Of a DNA stretch of 62,869 bases, positions 30,082 to 44,093 are shown piece after piece; position 1 is the stretch's first letter; each line of letters opens with the position of its first letter. The stretch is from Pleurotus ostreatus/Saccharomyces cerevisiae fusant (Eukaryota; Opisthokonta). The position numbers were made by a program, and so were the translations under genes. The notes beneath the pieces were generated by a model, which was not told the origin of the DNA, ran no database searches, and saw nothing but the letters and a program-made list of their open reading frames with translations. The stretch lies in NCBI GenBank assembly GCA_024196135.1, contig JAMQCK010000110.1, forward strand, positions 1-62,869, written 5' to 3'.

Positions 30082-32455
30082 ATGGCGCCAACAGCCGGCA
30101 GGGCCCTCCAAGCGAAGTTTGGGATCGCCAGTGCGTCTCACCGCCATAGCTTATGTATCAGTGCTTACTTCCCTCCCAGATGGATCAGATGCGGTAGCTT
30201 CGACATCCAAAAAGGCTGCTGCCGCACCTAGCGCCTCTCAGTTGGAGAAACAGATCATCACTGTCCATCCCTGGGACGATCCGCACGTATCCCCCGATGC
30301 CAGCCAACGCGACGGCAATTTCACTACATGGGTCAAGCGGCGCGTCAAAGTCAACATTGCGGGACTTCCACCGGACTACCCCTACCAACTTCTGAGCAGC
30401 CAGAATGTGCGCACGTTCACGTATGCTATGCTCCCCTTCGTGGAGTTCCGTGGCACAGGCGCGCCACGCGAGGATTTCGGCCTGCCCGGGGACGTATACA
30501 TCGATACCACCGAGGGCGACGAGGCGCTCTACTACTGCACAGTCGGCCCATCGCATAGTCGAGGCTCGTGGGAGCGCTGGGAGGGGACATACCCTCCACC
30601 ACGCCACCCATATCTCGACCAGGAGAACCGATACCCGCGCTACCTCTGGGTGCAGCCCAAGACCTCGACATGGGCCTCCGCGATGTTCCTCGCGGGCCTC
30701 ACGCAGGAGATCCTGCACCCGAAGGTCACACCCACGCAGCCGAACGCGCCGGAGATGCAGCGCGCGCGGCTGAAGGCGGATATCGTCGAGATGCTCGCGA
30801 ACGAGCACGCGCCCGCGCCCCTGCCGGCGAAGAGAGGCAGGCCGAAGATTAAGCAGGAGCCGGCGGAGAGTGCGGGGACGACCCAGTCGCACCCACCGCG
30901 CGCGCGGAAGAGGAAGCGGGAAGTTGAGGTCGCGGTGCCACCGGCTACAGCGCCGGTACCGGTGCCGCAAAGGCGCGCGGCGGCGGCTGCAGCTGCCAAA
31001 ATTTTGTTGAGCGCACCGCAGGGAGATGATGACCTACCGGACGAGGCTATCGAGAGTATCTCCAGCGCGTCGGCCGTGCGTCATCCGCCTCCCCAGCCTT
31101 CTATCAGCCTCACTAGACGAGGGGCGAAGAATAATCGTATGTATCGAGAACCAGCGTGTTTCCCTTGCTCATGACTGCAATCGTAGAACCGATTGAACCT
31201 CCGCCCATTACGCCGCCTATAGTGGCGCTTCCGCCACCGCAAGCCTCAGCGCCTCCCTTGCCAACACGGGCGCCTCTCCCACGACGCAAGCAGACAGCCG
31301 CATCCGTCTCGCTCAACACTGCACTCTCGCAGCTTAAGAGCGTCAGCGAGGGTAACGCACCTTCGACTACTAGTTCGAAGATTATCTAACGCGCCAATAG
31401 TGCTGCAAAATCCGGAAAATCTTGACATCCCGAAGCTGGAGGCGGACATGCAGAAAGGTGCGTTGATGCGAGTGAGCCACAACAATGAAGTCACAAAACC
31501 AACCGCCTGTTAGCTGTGAACTCGATTGAGGATTCTCGACGGCGAGTCGATGCTAGGGAAAAGGAATTGAGAGAAGGTAGATAAATATCTGTGAGAAATA
31601 TGGCGACACTCACTTCATTTCAATAGCCCTCAGCACGAAAGAAAAAGCTTTGTCAGAAGCGCAGACCGAGCGCGCGAAGTTGGTCGCCGTGGTACAGACT
31701 TTGCAGAAGGGTACGTCTCGCGAAGTTGGGACGACGTGCAATGCGCTGACAGTCCCTATAGAATTCGCCAAAATATTCATACCGGCGTGGAGGGCGTCCG
31801 TCAACCCCTCACAGCTGTCTAATCGTCCGTCCTCTTCGAATAACGCTGATTTAAAGGTGTACTGATCATCTTTTTCTTCAGCCCGCTTTAACTACGAGAA
31901 TAATATTTCGAAGGTTATCCCGCCGCGCGGACCTACCGAGCTTGACAAGGCGAAAGACCGTGCGTTGTTCTCCCTTCTTATTTGCCCATTGTACTCAATG
32001 ACGCTTTAGGCATCGTCGAACTGGAACGCGAGCTCGAGAGGATGCGCTTGCAGGAGCGAGTGCAACCGCAGGAGGAGAGTGTACCTCTGCCGGACGAGCA
32101 TGTCCATCCGACTCAAGAAGGGACGCACTTGTCGCCGGACTCTGTACCTCCGCCGCAGGAGGATGTGCAAATGTCGCTAGAAGCCGTGCATTTGACGAAG
32201 GAGGATATACATCTGCCGCAGGAGGGTTCACTTCCGCCGCGGGAGGGCGTACCTCCACCGCCAGAGGGTGCACCTCTGCCGCAGGAGCGCGTCCATCTGC
32301 CTCCCCCTCCCGAATCACTGCCGCCTCCCCTCGTCAAGGAGGAGCCGCAGCTGCCTCCGCCGTTGGAGTTTTCCCACTTTGCGAGCGGGGAGACGTCTCG
32401 AGCAGAATCGGAGGTGGAGATTTTGGACGGTTTGGAGCTCGAGTATCCGGACTAG
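30082..32455 (+). CDS. nine-exon hypothetical protein with coiled coil and Pro/Gln/Glu repeats
   Basis: Exons 30082..30130, 30180..31136, 31187..31351, 31401..31457, 31514..31576, 31627..31710, 31762..31824, 31882..31959 and 32010..32455 give 653 residues. All eight introns are phase 1. The N-terminal half has a GLPGDVYIDTTEGDEALYYC ... RWEG ... RYLWVQ block, a pattern common in Agaricomycete hypothetical proteins. A basic stretch (PAKRGRPKIKQEP, AT-hook-like GRPK; ARKRKREVE) suggests a nuclear protein. The middle exons encode a coiled coil (STKEKALSEAQTERAKLVAV; VELERELERMRLQERV). The tail holds imperfect 10-12 residue repeats built on LPQEG, LPPREG and PPPEG. I do not recognise the family. 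A role in chromatin is suggested only by the GRPK motif. Confidence 0.75.
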
Positions 32456-32814
32456 GTATCCTGGCTCATTCAGGCGTACCTACTATCGTTCTCTTTCTCT
32501 ACGTGATCACATTGATTCTCGTACTTTTGTGATGTCTCTTGCTGTACACTACTCACTGGCTTTAGTACTTCAAAGAAATTGTTCGCCCTGCATGCTTTTG
32601 ATGGCATCTTTGTGACCACCATCAATTGTGCAGCATGTAGCATTATGCTTCCTGCGTCCATCTCCTCCTTTGCGCATTTGATGCGTTGTTGGTCGCCTCT
32701 CCTACCCGCGTACATCGAACCCTCGACCCCGGAGCACCGCGGCCCGCTCGGATTGTGACTCATCCTCCCAAGTTTGGCACTGACTCGATCCAAATCGATA
32801 GCCGGAAAAGTCGA
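32456..32814. other. intergenic, LysRS 5' region
   Basis: It includes an in-frame upstream ATG at 32686 that would add 43 residues to LysRS. Its poor context makes 32815 the preferred long start. Confidence 0.45.
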
Positions 32815-34953
<2,139 letters not shown>

Positions 34954-35996
34954 AAAGCCTTCAGAGGCACTTGATACATTATTTTCTCTTACTATTAGAT
35001 ACAAGGCGACGCTTTTCTTGAAGGGCAGTATCGAACTCGCTCCTTGGCAGCGATGAGCGGGTTGCGAACTGAGGAATCACTTGTGGGTCCGTCTCGGAGA
35101 ATCCGAAACAGGCAAAAAAGCTTCGCGGAAGTACCCGGTCAGACACACGTGACGAAAATCCGGAAGCCGCCGATCAATGATCCCTTTGTTCGACTTTTCC
35201 AAGTGCCGGCGCCTAGACTTTCATGCGTTGTTTTTGGCTACAGGAGGACCATCACCTGCGAACTGCGAGTGCGCTCTACGTCTACTCGCTGCACAAGACG
35301 ACCTCAACGATGTCCTGAGGGACTTTTGCTCTGTCGCGACCTCCGAACTCGGTTGAAAAGCCTCCGCCCGGCCGCCTTTTCGATGTGCTCCGTTCGCGGC
35401 AGGACTCGCTCAAAATATAGACTCTCCGGGACTGATCGCAAATATCTACGCTCTCGGCGGAACTCTGCCGTCCCCTCTGGTTCATCTGACGTCCGTCAAG
35501 CTTGCGGGCTTCGCGAAACTTCCTCACCCTCTGAGTCAGCGTCGGTGTAGGCCGGGACATGCGGCGTCTCACTGGACGTTGGGTCTGAATCGGATCCGAT
35601 GGCTCTCGGGGCGCATGGAGGCGGCGGCGCTCTACGCCTGCAGTGTGCGTATTTCCCTCGATCCGGCACCTTCGGCGGCGCGCATGAACGCTGGGAGGGA
35701 TTCTCGCCCATACTTTCGTGGCGAAGCGGCCCCCTTCTCGACCTCGAGTGCACGTTCATCTGACGCCTGTGCGCTCTGCGTCCGCCAACCATATCACTGT
35801 CTGCGGTTCTGGCCTATGACGAAGCCGTCAGACAACCCAGAGATCCTGATCCTCACCCCGAGTCAGTGGGAGTTTGTCATGGCCGCGCTGTGCCGCCGAC
35901 CGCCCACCAAGTATCACTTGCTGCCGGCGGCTGACTGATCTTCCCGCGCGTAGGGACGAACCGGCGTCTGACCCAGATTCGGGGCGTCTGCGAGGG
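34954..35996. other. about 1-kb intergenic region
   Basis: 3' flank of LysRS and upstream region of the MARVEL-like gene. The many short frames on both strands show no family resemblance. I see no RNA gene. Confidence 0.45.
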
Positions 35997-36003
35997 TATA
36001 AAG
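35997..36003 (+). promoter_or_regulatory. TATA box of the MARVEL-like gene
   Basis: TATAAAG lies 115 bp upstream of the ATG at 36112. Confidence 0.55.
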
Positions 36004-36111
36004 GGCGGATGACATAGCACGGCGAGCTCCCCGTTATCTGCAGTGCATTTGCAGCGCCACCCCCCGTGTTAAGCACATCGCTCTTCCCCCAGCGAACTCA
36101 AGACCACAGCA

Positions 36112-36866
36112 ATGGCCGGCGTCAACGGTGAGCAGGCTTCGGTCATTGTGCTTTCTTAAGTCCATCGCTGACGATCGATCGTAGAGAAGAACCAAGTCCA
36201 GAGGTCTGCCTTCGGTGCCTTCATCCGGTCTCCTCGTCGCGTCCTGTATGCTTTGGCCTTCTTCCTGGTCTTCGCTCTCAGTATGTCCCTTCGTCGTATG
36301 ATGTTGCCCATCGCTAACTTGAGCTTCAGCGGTTTCCGAGCTCGGTCTAGTCTCGCAGCAACTCCAGCGCGGAGGCAATGGCTACGAAAAGTACCCGGGC
36401 AAGGAGTTCAAGCATGACCTCGGTCTCCTACTATTCAGCTGCATCGGCACGCTGTTGTACTTGATCGGGCACTTCTACACGAGCATGGGCGGTGCGTACT
36501 TCCCCTTCTGCTAACCCCCACAATCCCTGATCAACATTGTAGTCATCATGTTCTTCACCTTCGTGTTCGCCGTCTTCTGGGGCACGGGTGCGGGTGTGAT
36601 GTTCGCCGTCACCCCCTTCCGGGGCACGAACTGTGACGCGGATCCGAGCACGTTCCCCTCTGCATGGCAAAACTATGTTAGCCAGTGCGAGATCGTCGTC
36701 TCCATCCAGGGTGTCGCATGGGCGCTTTGTGAGTTGTCTGCATTCAAATTCATCTCCTAGTACTTACTTCTTCGCAGGGGGCCTTATGGTCTTGATGCTT
36801 GCGGGCATGATCTTCCACGCATGCGAAATCCGCCCGCGCAAGAACGTCTCGTTCTACGGCGCTTAA
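36112..36866 (+). CDS. four-helix MARVEL-like membrane protein
   Basis: Exons 36112..36127, 36185..36280, 36330..36491, 36543..36728 and 36778..36866 give 182 residues. Every intron is phase 1. Four membrane spans are visible: VLYALAFFLVFALTVSELGL, LGLLLFSCIGTLLYLIGHFY, VIMFFTFVFAVFWGTGAGVM and VAWALWGLMVLMLAGMIFHA. A lumenal or extracellular loop between spans 3 and 4 contains TNCDADPSTF and YVSQCEIV, whose two Cys may pair. N- and C-termini are short and basic. The four-span layout with a Cys-bearing loop fits the MARVEL fold found in membrane-apposition and eisosome-type proteins. Family assignment is by layout rather than by a specific motif. It is probably a plasma-membrane organiser. 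Confidence 0.75.
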
Positions 36867-37523
36867 GCCACCACCTACCCTTCCCCCTTTCCTCTCAACC
36901 AAAACTTCAATCCGTTCATCCTGTACATCATTCCATTATACTCCCCCTCTCCCCTACCTTTCCCCCTCACGACCTCACGCTTCTTCGACACATCCTCGTA
37001 TGATTTACGATGGATTAATCGCGCATCCTGCACGTCTTTGCTTTGTTTGTAGATTACTTTGTTGTACTGTATCGCTCACGATTTTCACGAGCTTTCTCTG
37101 AGCCATCTAATAGAATTTTCATCTGGAATCTAACCATTCTTCTCTGCGTGAACCAGCATGGCTTCGGCTTGCAAAGTAATGTAGTTGGCAAGAGCAAGCG
37201 AACTGCCTAGCCGCTCTGTCCTGCCTTTGCGCTGTTCGGCTCGTCGATGCAGGACTTCTGGAGAGCGCTGGTGCAAAGCTGCAACTACTGGAAGTTAAAC
37301 CGACAAATTGGTAACATCGAGGAACGTAGTAGGACTGAATAGCCTCGGCGAGAAGTAGGCTTGGAAGTAAGGCTCGGCCTCGATCATGTGCTCATCTTCG
37401 CACATCGCCGTCGTTTGACCTTCTGCCGCCTGTGTGCAGGCTGTTAGCCACGGCGTTGCAGCGTGCAGGATGGCGAGGAGCACGGCATTCAGAGCAGCTT
37501 GGCGGATTGGGGGTAACATTGTA
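36867..37523. other. intergenic, Hsp110 upstream region
   Basis: No gene seen. The right end leads into the heat-shock-element-like array before the Hsp110 gene. Confidence 0.45.
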
Positions 37524-37547
37524 GAACACCCTCGAACCTTGGAGAAC
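37524..37547 (+). promoter_or_regulatory. heat-shock element, three GAA units at 10-bp spacing
   Basis: GAAC occurs at 37524, 37534 and 37544, exactly one helical turn apart and about 90-113 bp upstream of the Hsp110 ATG. This is the spaced or 'step' arrangement that fungal Hsf1 can use. No TTC units are interleaved, so it is not the classical continuous type. Confidence 0.6.
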
Positions 37548-37636
37548 AATGGACGCGTGTTCAAATGTAATGCCCGATTTGGTCGATTTTATTTACGCCT
37601 TGCTGTTCCCCTCCACCACCTTTGTCCGTGCCCATC

Positions 37637-40188
37637 ATGTCCGTCGTCGGTATCGACTTTGGCACTCTCCACAGCAAAGTAGGTATGCTCTTTGCGCCTC
37701 CCCTGACCGCTGCTAAAAATTTTGGTGCAGATCGGTGTCGCCAGACACCGCGGAATCGATATCATCACCAATGAAGTCTCAAATCGCGCGACGCCGTACG
37801 TCCTGGTCGCGATTTGTGAAAGGGAACGGCGCATCTGACCCATCGCACAGGTCTCTGGTAGCCTTCGGCCCAAAACAGCGCGCGATTGGTGAGGCTGCGA
37901 AGACGCAGGAGACGTCTAACTTCAAGAACACGATCGGCTCGCTCAAGCGCCTCATCGGCCGCACGTTCTCGGACCCGGAGGTCCAGGAGTTCGAGAAGAA
38001 GTTCTTGAACGTCAAGCTCGTCGATGTGCAGGGAACCATTGGCGTTCAGGTGCGTGCACGATGGCGATCGAAGAGCTGGCGCGCGCTAACGTCTCCCGCA
38101 GGTCAACTACCTGGGCGAGCCCCAAACCTTCACGATCACCCAGCTCGTCGCGATGTACCTCGCGAAGCTGCGCGACATCACCGCTGCTGAGCTGAAGAAT
38201 GCCGTCTCGGACGTCGTCATCGCCGTTCCGGGATGGTACACGGATGTGCAGCGCCGGGCGATGCTCGATGCCGCGCAGATTGCCAACATCAACGTCCTCC
38301 GCCTCGTCAACGACTTGACTGCCGTCGCTCTCGGCTACGGCATCACCAAGTCCGATCTTCCTGAGGATGGCGAGCGGAACATCATCTTCATCGATGTCGG
38401 CCACTCGTCCCTTAGCGCCTCTGCTGTTTCCTTCTCCAAGGGCCGTCTGATCGTCAAGGCGTCCGCCTACGACCGCCGCTGCGGTGGTCGCGACATCGAC
38501 TACGCGCTCGTGCAGTACTTCGGCGAGCAGTTCAAGGAGAAGTACAAGATTGACGTGCTCTCGAACCCGAAGGCGACCTTCCGTCTCGCGGCGGCGTGTG
38601 AGAAGCTCAAGAAGGTCCTCTCCGCCAACGCGGAGGCGCCTTTGAACGTCGAGTCCATCATGAACGACATCGACGCTACTTCGAAGCTCACCCGCGAGGA
38701 GCTTGAGGGCCTCGTCGAGCCCGTCCTTGCGCGCATCCCCGCACCTCTTCAGCGCGTGCTCGAAGAGTCTGGCCTCACCCTCGACCAGATCGATGGCATC
38801 GAGCTCGTCGGTGGCTCGACCCGTGTCCCCGCTGTCCGCGCCAAGATTCAGTCCGTCTTCCCCGGCAAGGTCCTCTCGACGACGCTCAACCAGGACGAGG
38901 CCGCCGCCCGCGGCGCCACCTTCTCCTGCGCGATGCTCTCCCCCGTCTTCAAGGTCCGCGAGTTCCACATGACCGACATCAACTTCTACCCGATCAAGCT
39001 CGAGTGGGACCCGGTCCCAGGCTCGGACGACGACACGCCCGTCACGCTCTTCCCGCACAACAACGCCATGCCGATCGTCAAGGCGCTGTCGCTCCGCCGG
39101 AAGGAGCCCTTCGACGTGCAGGCGGCGTACGAGGACCCGTCGAGCCTCCCCGGCGGCATCAATCCCTTCATCGGTCGCTTCACCGCGAAGGAGGTCCCGG
39201 CGAACCCGACGGGCGACTTCACGACCGTGAAGTTGCGCGCGCGCCTCAACATCCACGGCATCATGGCCTTCGACTCGTACTACGTCGAGGAGGTCGAGGA
39301 GCGCGAGGAGCCGGCTGCGATGGACGTGGACGGTGGCGAGGCTGCGCCGCCGAAGAAGAAGAAGATCGTGCGGAAGAGGGAGCTGCCGTTCATCGCGCAC
39401 AACACCTCGCTCGACAAGTCCATCCTGGAGCAGTATCGCGAGCAGGAGTCCCAGATGTGGGCATCCGACAAGCTTGTCATGGACACCGAGGTATGTACAA
39501 CCTATTGGAAGGCCTCGAAAACTCGTTGCTCAATCATGTACAGGACCGCAAAAACGCCCTCGAGGAGTACGTCTACGACACCCGTGGCAAGCTCGAAGAG
39601 CGGTATGCTGCCTACGTCCAGCCGGAGGAGAAGCAGAAGCTGCTCGAGGCCTTGCAACAGGCTGAGGACTGGCTCTACACTGAGGAGGGCGAGGACGCGA
39701 CCAAGTCGGCATACGTCGAGCGCCTGGACGCCCTCCACAAGCTCGGCGACCCGATCACCTTCCGCTGGCGCGAGAACGAGGAGCGCGCGAAGGCGATCTC
39801 GCAGCTGCGCGAGACGCTCAACAACTACATGGCACAGGCGACCTCGGGCGAGGAGCGCTTCTCGCACATCGCGGACGCGGACAAGCAGTCCGTCGTCGAG
39901 AAGGTCGCGACCGTGCAGAAGTGGCTCGACGACCAGATCGTGCGCCAGAGCGAGCGCCCGAAGAACGTGGACCCGGTGCTGACGACGGCGGAGATTGGGA
40001 AGAAGCGCGACGAGGTCATCTACTTCGCCACGCCCATCCTCACGAAGCCCAAGCCCAAGCCGCCTGTCGTGCCCGGTGCGGGCTCGGGCACGCAGACGCC
40101 CAAGGGCGAGGCGCCCAAGACGGAGACGCCGCAGCCCGAGAAGAAGGAAGAGGGCGCGCAGGGCCCGTCCGAGATGGATGTAGACTAA
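37637..40188 (+). CDS. SSE1: Hsp110-family chaperone (Hsp70 nucleotide-exchange factor)
   Basis: Exons 37637..37678, 37731..37795, 37851..38049, 38102..39490 and 39544..40188 give 779 residues. The nucleotide-binding domain opens MSVVGIDFGTLHSK and includes VIAVPGWYTDVQRRAM, RLVNDLTAVALGYG, IIFIDVGHSSLS and ELVGGSTRVPAV. Hsp110s differ from Hsp70 by the long acidic insertion in the substrate domain, seen here around EEREEPAAMDVDGGEAAPPKKKK, and by the helical C-terminal extension (NALEEYVYDTRGKL onward). The tail ends PSEMDVD. These proteins exchange ADP on cytosolic Hsp70 and hold unfolded clients. A GAA array upstream (37524) suggests heat-shock control. The length is about 85 residues greater than yeast Sse1, mostly in the insertion and tail. 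Confidence 0.95.
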
Positions 40189-40976
40189 ATTAGACCCGCC
40201 TACTGACGACAGCCTGGGATGATTTTAGTAGTGTATCTGCCGTAGAGCGCCAACTGTAGCTATAATGTGAGAACTGTATTTCAGGTCATCCTGGATGTAT
40301 GACCCTCATCGCTCGGTCCATGCGTGAAAAGGTCGGCCGTGGGAATGTTTTGTGACAAAATCACGTGACACGAAGTCGAACCGTGACCGAGGTGAAACGA
40401 AGAGGGCGGCAGCAAAGCTTCCAGTATTGCTATTACTCAGGTATATCAATCAAGATTTCTTCCTCCGTACCTGCATCACTATCAGCCTGAAGAGAGGTTA
40501 CCTGAGGCGAAGCGGCCCGAGCTAGAGGAGGGTTCAGAAGAAGGCCACCTCGACGAATGGCCAGGAACGTACCCGGTGCTCAATGATCTCCTTCAGGGCG
40601 GTGAGTGGGTCAATATCGTGTACAATAGCATATCCGAAGCAGGGCAAGCGACATTATAGATAAATTAGAGAGGTTTAGTACAACAATTGCCGAATGCAAT
40701 AAGACAATCAGCGACGCAGTCGACTTTGAAGGGGGATCCAGAGCAAAGTCCATAGCAAGGAGGTTGTGAATGAAAGGGATATCTAAGGAGCGGGGTATGT
40801 CGCGGGAAGAGGCGAGCGTGTGGTAGGCAGGTGGGTAGGTGGGTAACGGCGGTCCAAAAGCCGAAGCGGTAGTACGCCAGGTACTCTGCTGGTGAACGTA
40901 AAGCATCGTTGCAGTCGAGTCGGGTCGGGTCGGTAAAGAAACGAACAAGGTGTGGGTAAAGAGCACGAAGAACACA
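40189..40976. other. intergenic between convergent genes
   Basis: Shared 3' flanks of Hsp110 and the Ser-rich hypothetical. I see nothing recognisable. Confidence 0.4.
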
Positions 40977-42544
40977 TCATCGCAGGCAACGCAGCTTGTG
41001 GATCACCTCCTGCATGTCGTTCTGGTTCCACTCGCCGCTCCAGTTCTGCCGCTTGTCGCGCTTGATGACCGCCGCGTCCCGCCTTGCCATCGCGAGGAAC
41101 TCCATCTCGCCCGCGGTGACAGCCGAGTGGAACAGCCCCTTCTCGTCGTCGTACTTCTCGTCCCCGCGCGCCAGCCCGCCGTCCGTCGCGTACCCGTCGT
41201 CCAGCACGTAGTCCGCGAAGGGCGTGTCGGGGCGCGCCAATAGTGCCGCGGGCGTGCGCGGCCTCTGCGTGTGCATGTGCCCGATGGAGAAGGACTTGGA
41301 GTGCCTCTTTGTTGCGCGCGGCGCGAACGTCGGCGTCGCGGGCGATGTCGCAATGGCGGCCGCCACGTCCCCTGCGGCGACCGCGGGAAGCTCCCGCGTC
41401 TGAACTTGCATCCTCTCTGGGACGACAGAGACCTCGCGCAGGACGGGGGCTGGCACCTCGCGCGTTTCGCGTAGTATGGGCACCTCGCGGATGGCGTCTC
41501 CGTCAGAGTCGGAGGAGGGGGACTCGGGGTCGGCGACGACGGCGATGGGGGAGGGCGGCGAGGGGGCGGCGGGCGCGTTGGGGAGGGCGGGCGCGCTGAA
41601 GATCATCGGGGAGAGGCGCATGGAGCTGCTGTAGCTCGCGCGCTCGAGCGCCGCGTAGGGATCATCGTCGTAGTTCGCGTTCGTTGGCGTGATGCTCTCC
41701 GGCTCCTCGCTGGCGGGCTGCAGGCGGCTGGCCTGGTACTCCTCCGCGGACGCGATCACCAGCGGCGCTGGCCGCACCTTGATAGCGGGGGAGGCCGAGT
41801 CGTCCGGCCGTTCGGATGTACCTTGGGAGATGCGTTAGTGCATGTCACGATGTTCTAAGTCCGTCGTGGCGCACCTAGCAGCTGGCTGGCCTTAATGAGC
41901 TGGCGACGGCGCATCTCCTCCTCCGGCGGTGTTGGCAGCATCGACGAGAAAGACGAGGAAGAGGAATGGGCTGTAGAAGGCCGCGATTGTACGTTCGATG
42001 GTGGCCAAGCGTCGTAACTATCCACGGACAGTTGAGACGAGTGCGTGTACATCGACGGCAAGGACGACTGAGACGCCTCCCGAGACGTCCATTGCGACTC
42101 GTAAGAAGAGTCGGGAAGGGAGGATAGAGAGGGCTGCTGGCGCACGTTCCGCGAATAGTTGTCGAATGGGATTGTTCCTTTGGTGCGCGGAGGCGGGGGT
42201 GACTGAGGGGCAGGTGGTGACAGAGATGTAGAGGTCTTGCGCCTCAGGCCGCCCAAGCCGAAGAGCGACTTGGACTTGGACGTTCCACTCTTGCTGGAAG
42301 AGTCCGACGTCTGACTACGGGGGAGGGACGATTCGGAAGTATTCTGGTCGCGTGCGCTTTTGGTCTCCTTCTTTGGCTTGCGCTTGACCTCGGGGAGAGG
42401 GCGCGGGGCTTTGGCACGCGAGCTGTCGTACGCCACATACATAGATGGTGGCGAGGGCGCACGACGCCGCTGCTGAGGCTTGGGCCGCTTCGAGCCTGAG
42501 GTGGACGAGCCGGCGCTGGAGTTGAGCGACGGTGTGCTCGACAT
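40977..42544 (-). CDS. Ser/Pro-rich hypothetical protein
   Basis: Exons (minus) 42544..41875 and 41821..40977, joined by a 53-nt intron (phase 1), give 504 residues. The N-terminal ~220 residues are dominated by Ser, Pro, Arg and Lys (RPKPQQRRRAPSPPSMYVAY; KSKSLFGLGGLRRK), typical of disordered regions with many phosphorylation sites. A short PPEEEMRRRQLIKASQLLG segment is helical. The C-terminal part contains IREVPILRETREVP repeats, then the most ordered-looking region: HSKSFSIGHMH and ending GEWNQNDMQEVIHKLRCLR. I do not recognise a family. The conserved-looking end (WSGEWN...VIHKLR) would be the best query. Nuclear, septal or signalling-scaffold roles are equally possible. Confidence 0.7.
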
Positions 42545-44093
42545 AGTGGGAGGCGCAAAGAGGTCGTCGCTGACGAAAACAAGGTGAAGGGAGGAGAGAA
42601 AGCGATCAACTTCAGAATTCCACGGGGCGGAGTATAAAGGTCGTGCGGAGGGAGATCGATCAGCGGGGAGCGCGTGCGGCTGGGCGCGTCGGACCCACGA
42701 CTTGTTACAACTTGGTTACAAACGCACGCGGGCTCGGAGGTGCGTGAGGGGGCTGCGCGGCATATATGGGCGGTCCCCGTTATATGTAGTAGACCGGCTG
42801 GATGGCCAGCAAGCGACCGGTTACGTGTCACGCGGTAGCGCAGGCGAAGAGGTGGTTCTCCGTCCAGAACTGCTTGCAGTCCTGTTCCTGGTGCGGCCTC
42901 GGCTTGAGTGAGCCTCAGGCAAGGAAGGGGCGATCGGTGAATGGGTGATGAGAGATCAGCGGGGTGTGTATGGACTTTGCGGCTGCGGTGATAGGACGAG
43001 CAGGACGGTGGGTGGGGTGCTGTGGGACGCGTCGCGCCTTTTCAGCCCGTTCTTATCGCTGCGCTCGCTGCCGAGGCGACGATGACGACAGGACTGGCAA
43101 AAGCCTACCCGCATCATGGGCGATATGCTGCGCGATGACATGCAGGGTGCAGACGAGGGTGAACTGATGAGCCCGGATCAGTGCGCCACGCGGGGTACTA
43201 TCGTCACAACTGCCCCTTTGGGGAACAAGGGCGCGCCTCAAACGGGCGCGCAAGGCGGGCGGCACCGCTACACGATAGCCGAGCCCCCTCAACCTCGCAG
43301 GTTCAAGGTCAGAAACAGTCGTGGCGCTCATCGCAAACCCAACGCTCGAGGATCGTGTGCGGAGGCTCGCTCGTTCTCGGAGACGACCATCAGATTTTAT
43401 CGCGTCTGTACTGCGTGTTGCCATCATGCGGGACAAGGACCTGGTCTATTGTCCGGCGGCCTTGCTGGGGGCCCCAATAAGTACACGCCGGCTCTGCATC
43501 GGATCGGCGAGGGCCCACAATGCATTGAACCGCGCCAGAACCTCTGGCGGGGAGACAATACCGCGCGTACCTCGATCTTCTCCCCCATCCCACGGGCGGT
43601 GGGTATGAAGGCCGTCCTCTTCGCCAAAGAAGGCGTTTTTGACACCCTTGGCATGCGCATGACCTGCGCAATGGCCCTGACGCAGAGTACTCGTATAGGA
43701 CAAACCGCAATGGCAGGAAGACAGGCAGTCGACGTTACAACACTGCTGTTGGCGCCTGAAGTACATTGCCCGCGACGTGCACACGACGACAATAGATAGG
43801 CACAACAAGCCATGGAGCTCATTGTATATAGCACCGGAACTCGCCGTATATACTGAAGTCCACTGTATACGGTGCGTTAGCGAGATTGAATGGCGTGCGA
43901 GGGGAACCACATACCTTGGCGCTATACAGAGTATGCACACGACTACAAGTATATATCCATGGATACAATGAACCGCTGACCTGCCCGGGGTCGCCTGTCA
44001 TTGAGCGAGGCGCTCGGATGAGCGAAGCGGCCGATAGAGTGTAGGCGCATGCGCCAGAAGGACGAGCGATCTGCGAAAACCCCCCTCGCCCCC
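42545..44093. other. 1.5-kb intergenic region
   Basis: Promoter side of the Ser-rich gene, then gene-poor sequence with open frames on both strands that resemble nothing. A TATAAAG near 42632 lies on the plus strand. I see no RNA gene or transposon. Confidence 0.45.

Noticed and set aside
38012..39400. 462-residue antisense ORF
   Set aside because: Antisense to Hsp110. Repetitive Leu/Glu/Val/Arg composition is typical of shadow frames.
42700..43950. Several ORFs of 60-230 residues on both strands
   Set aside because: No motif, signal peptide, conserved start or splice structure. Treated as gene-free.
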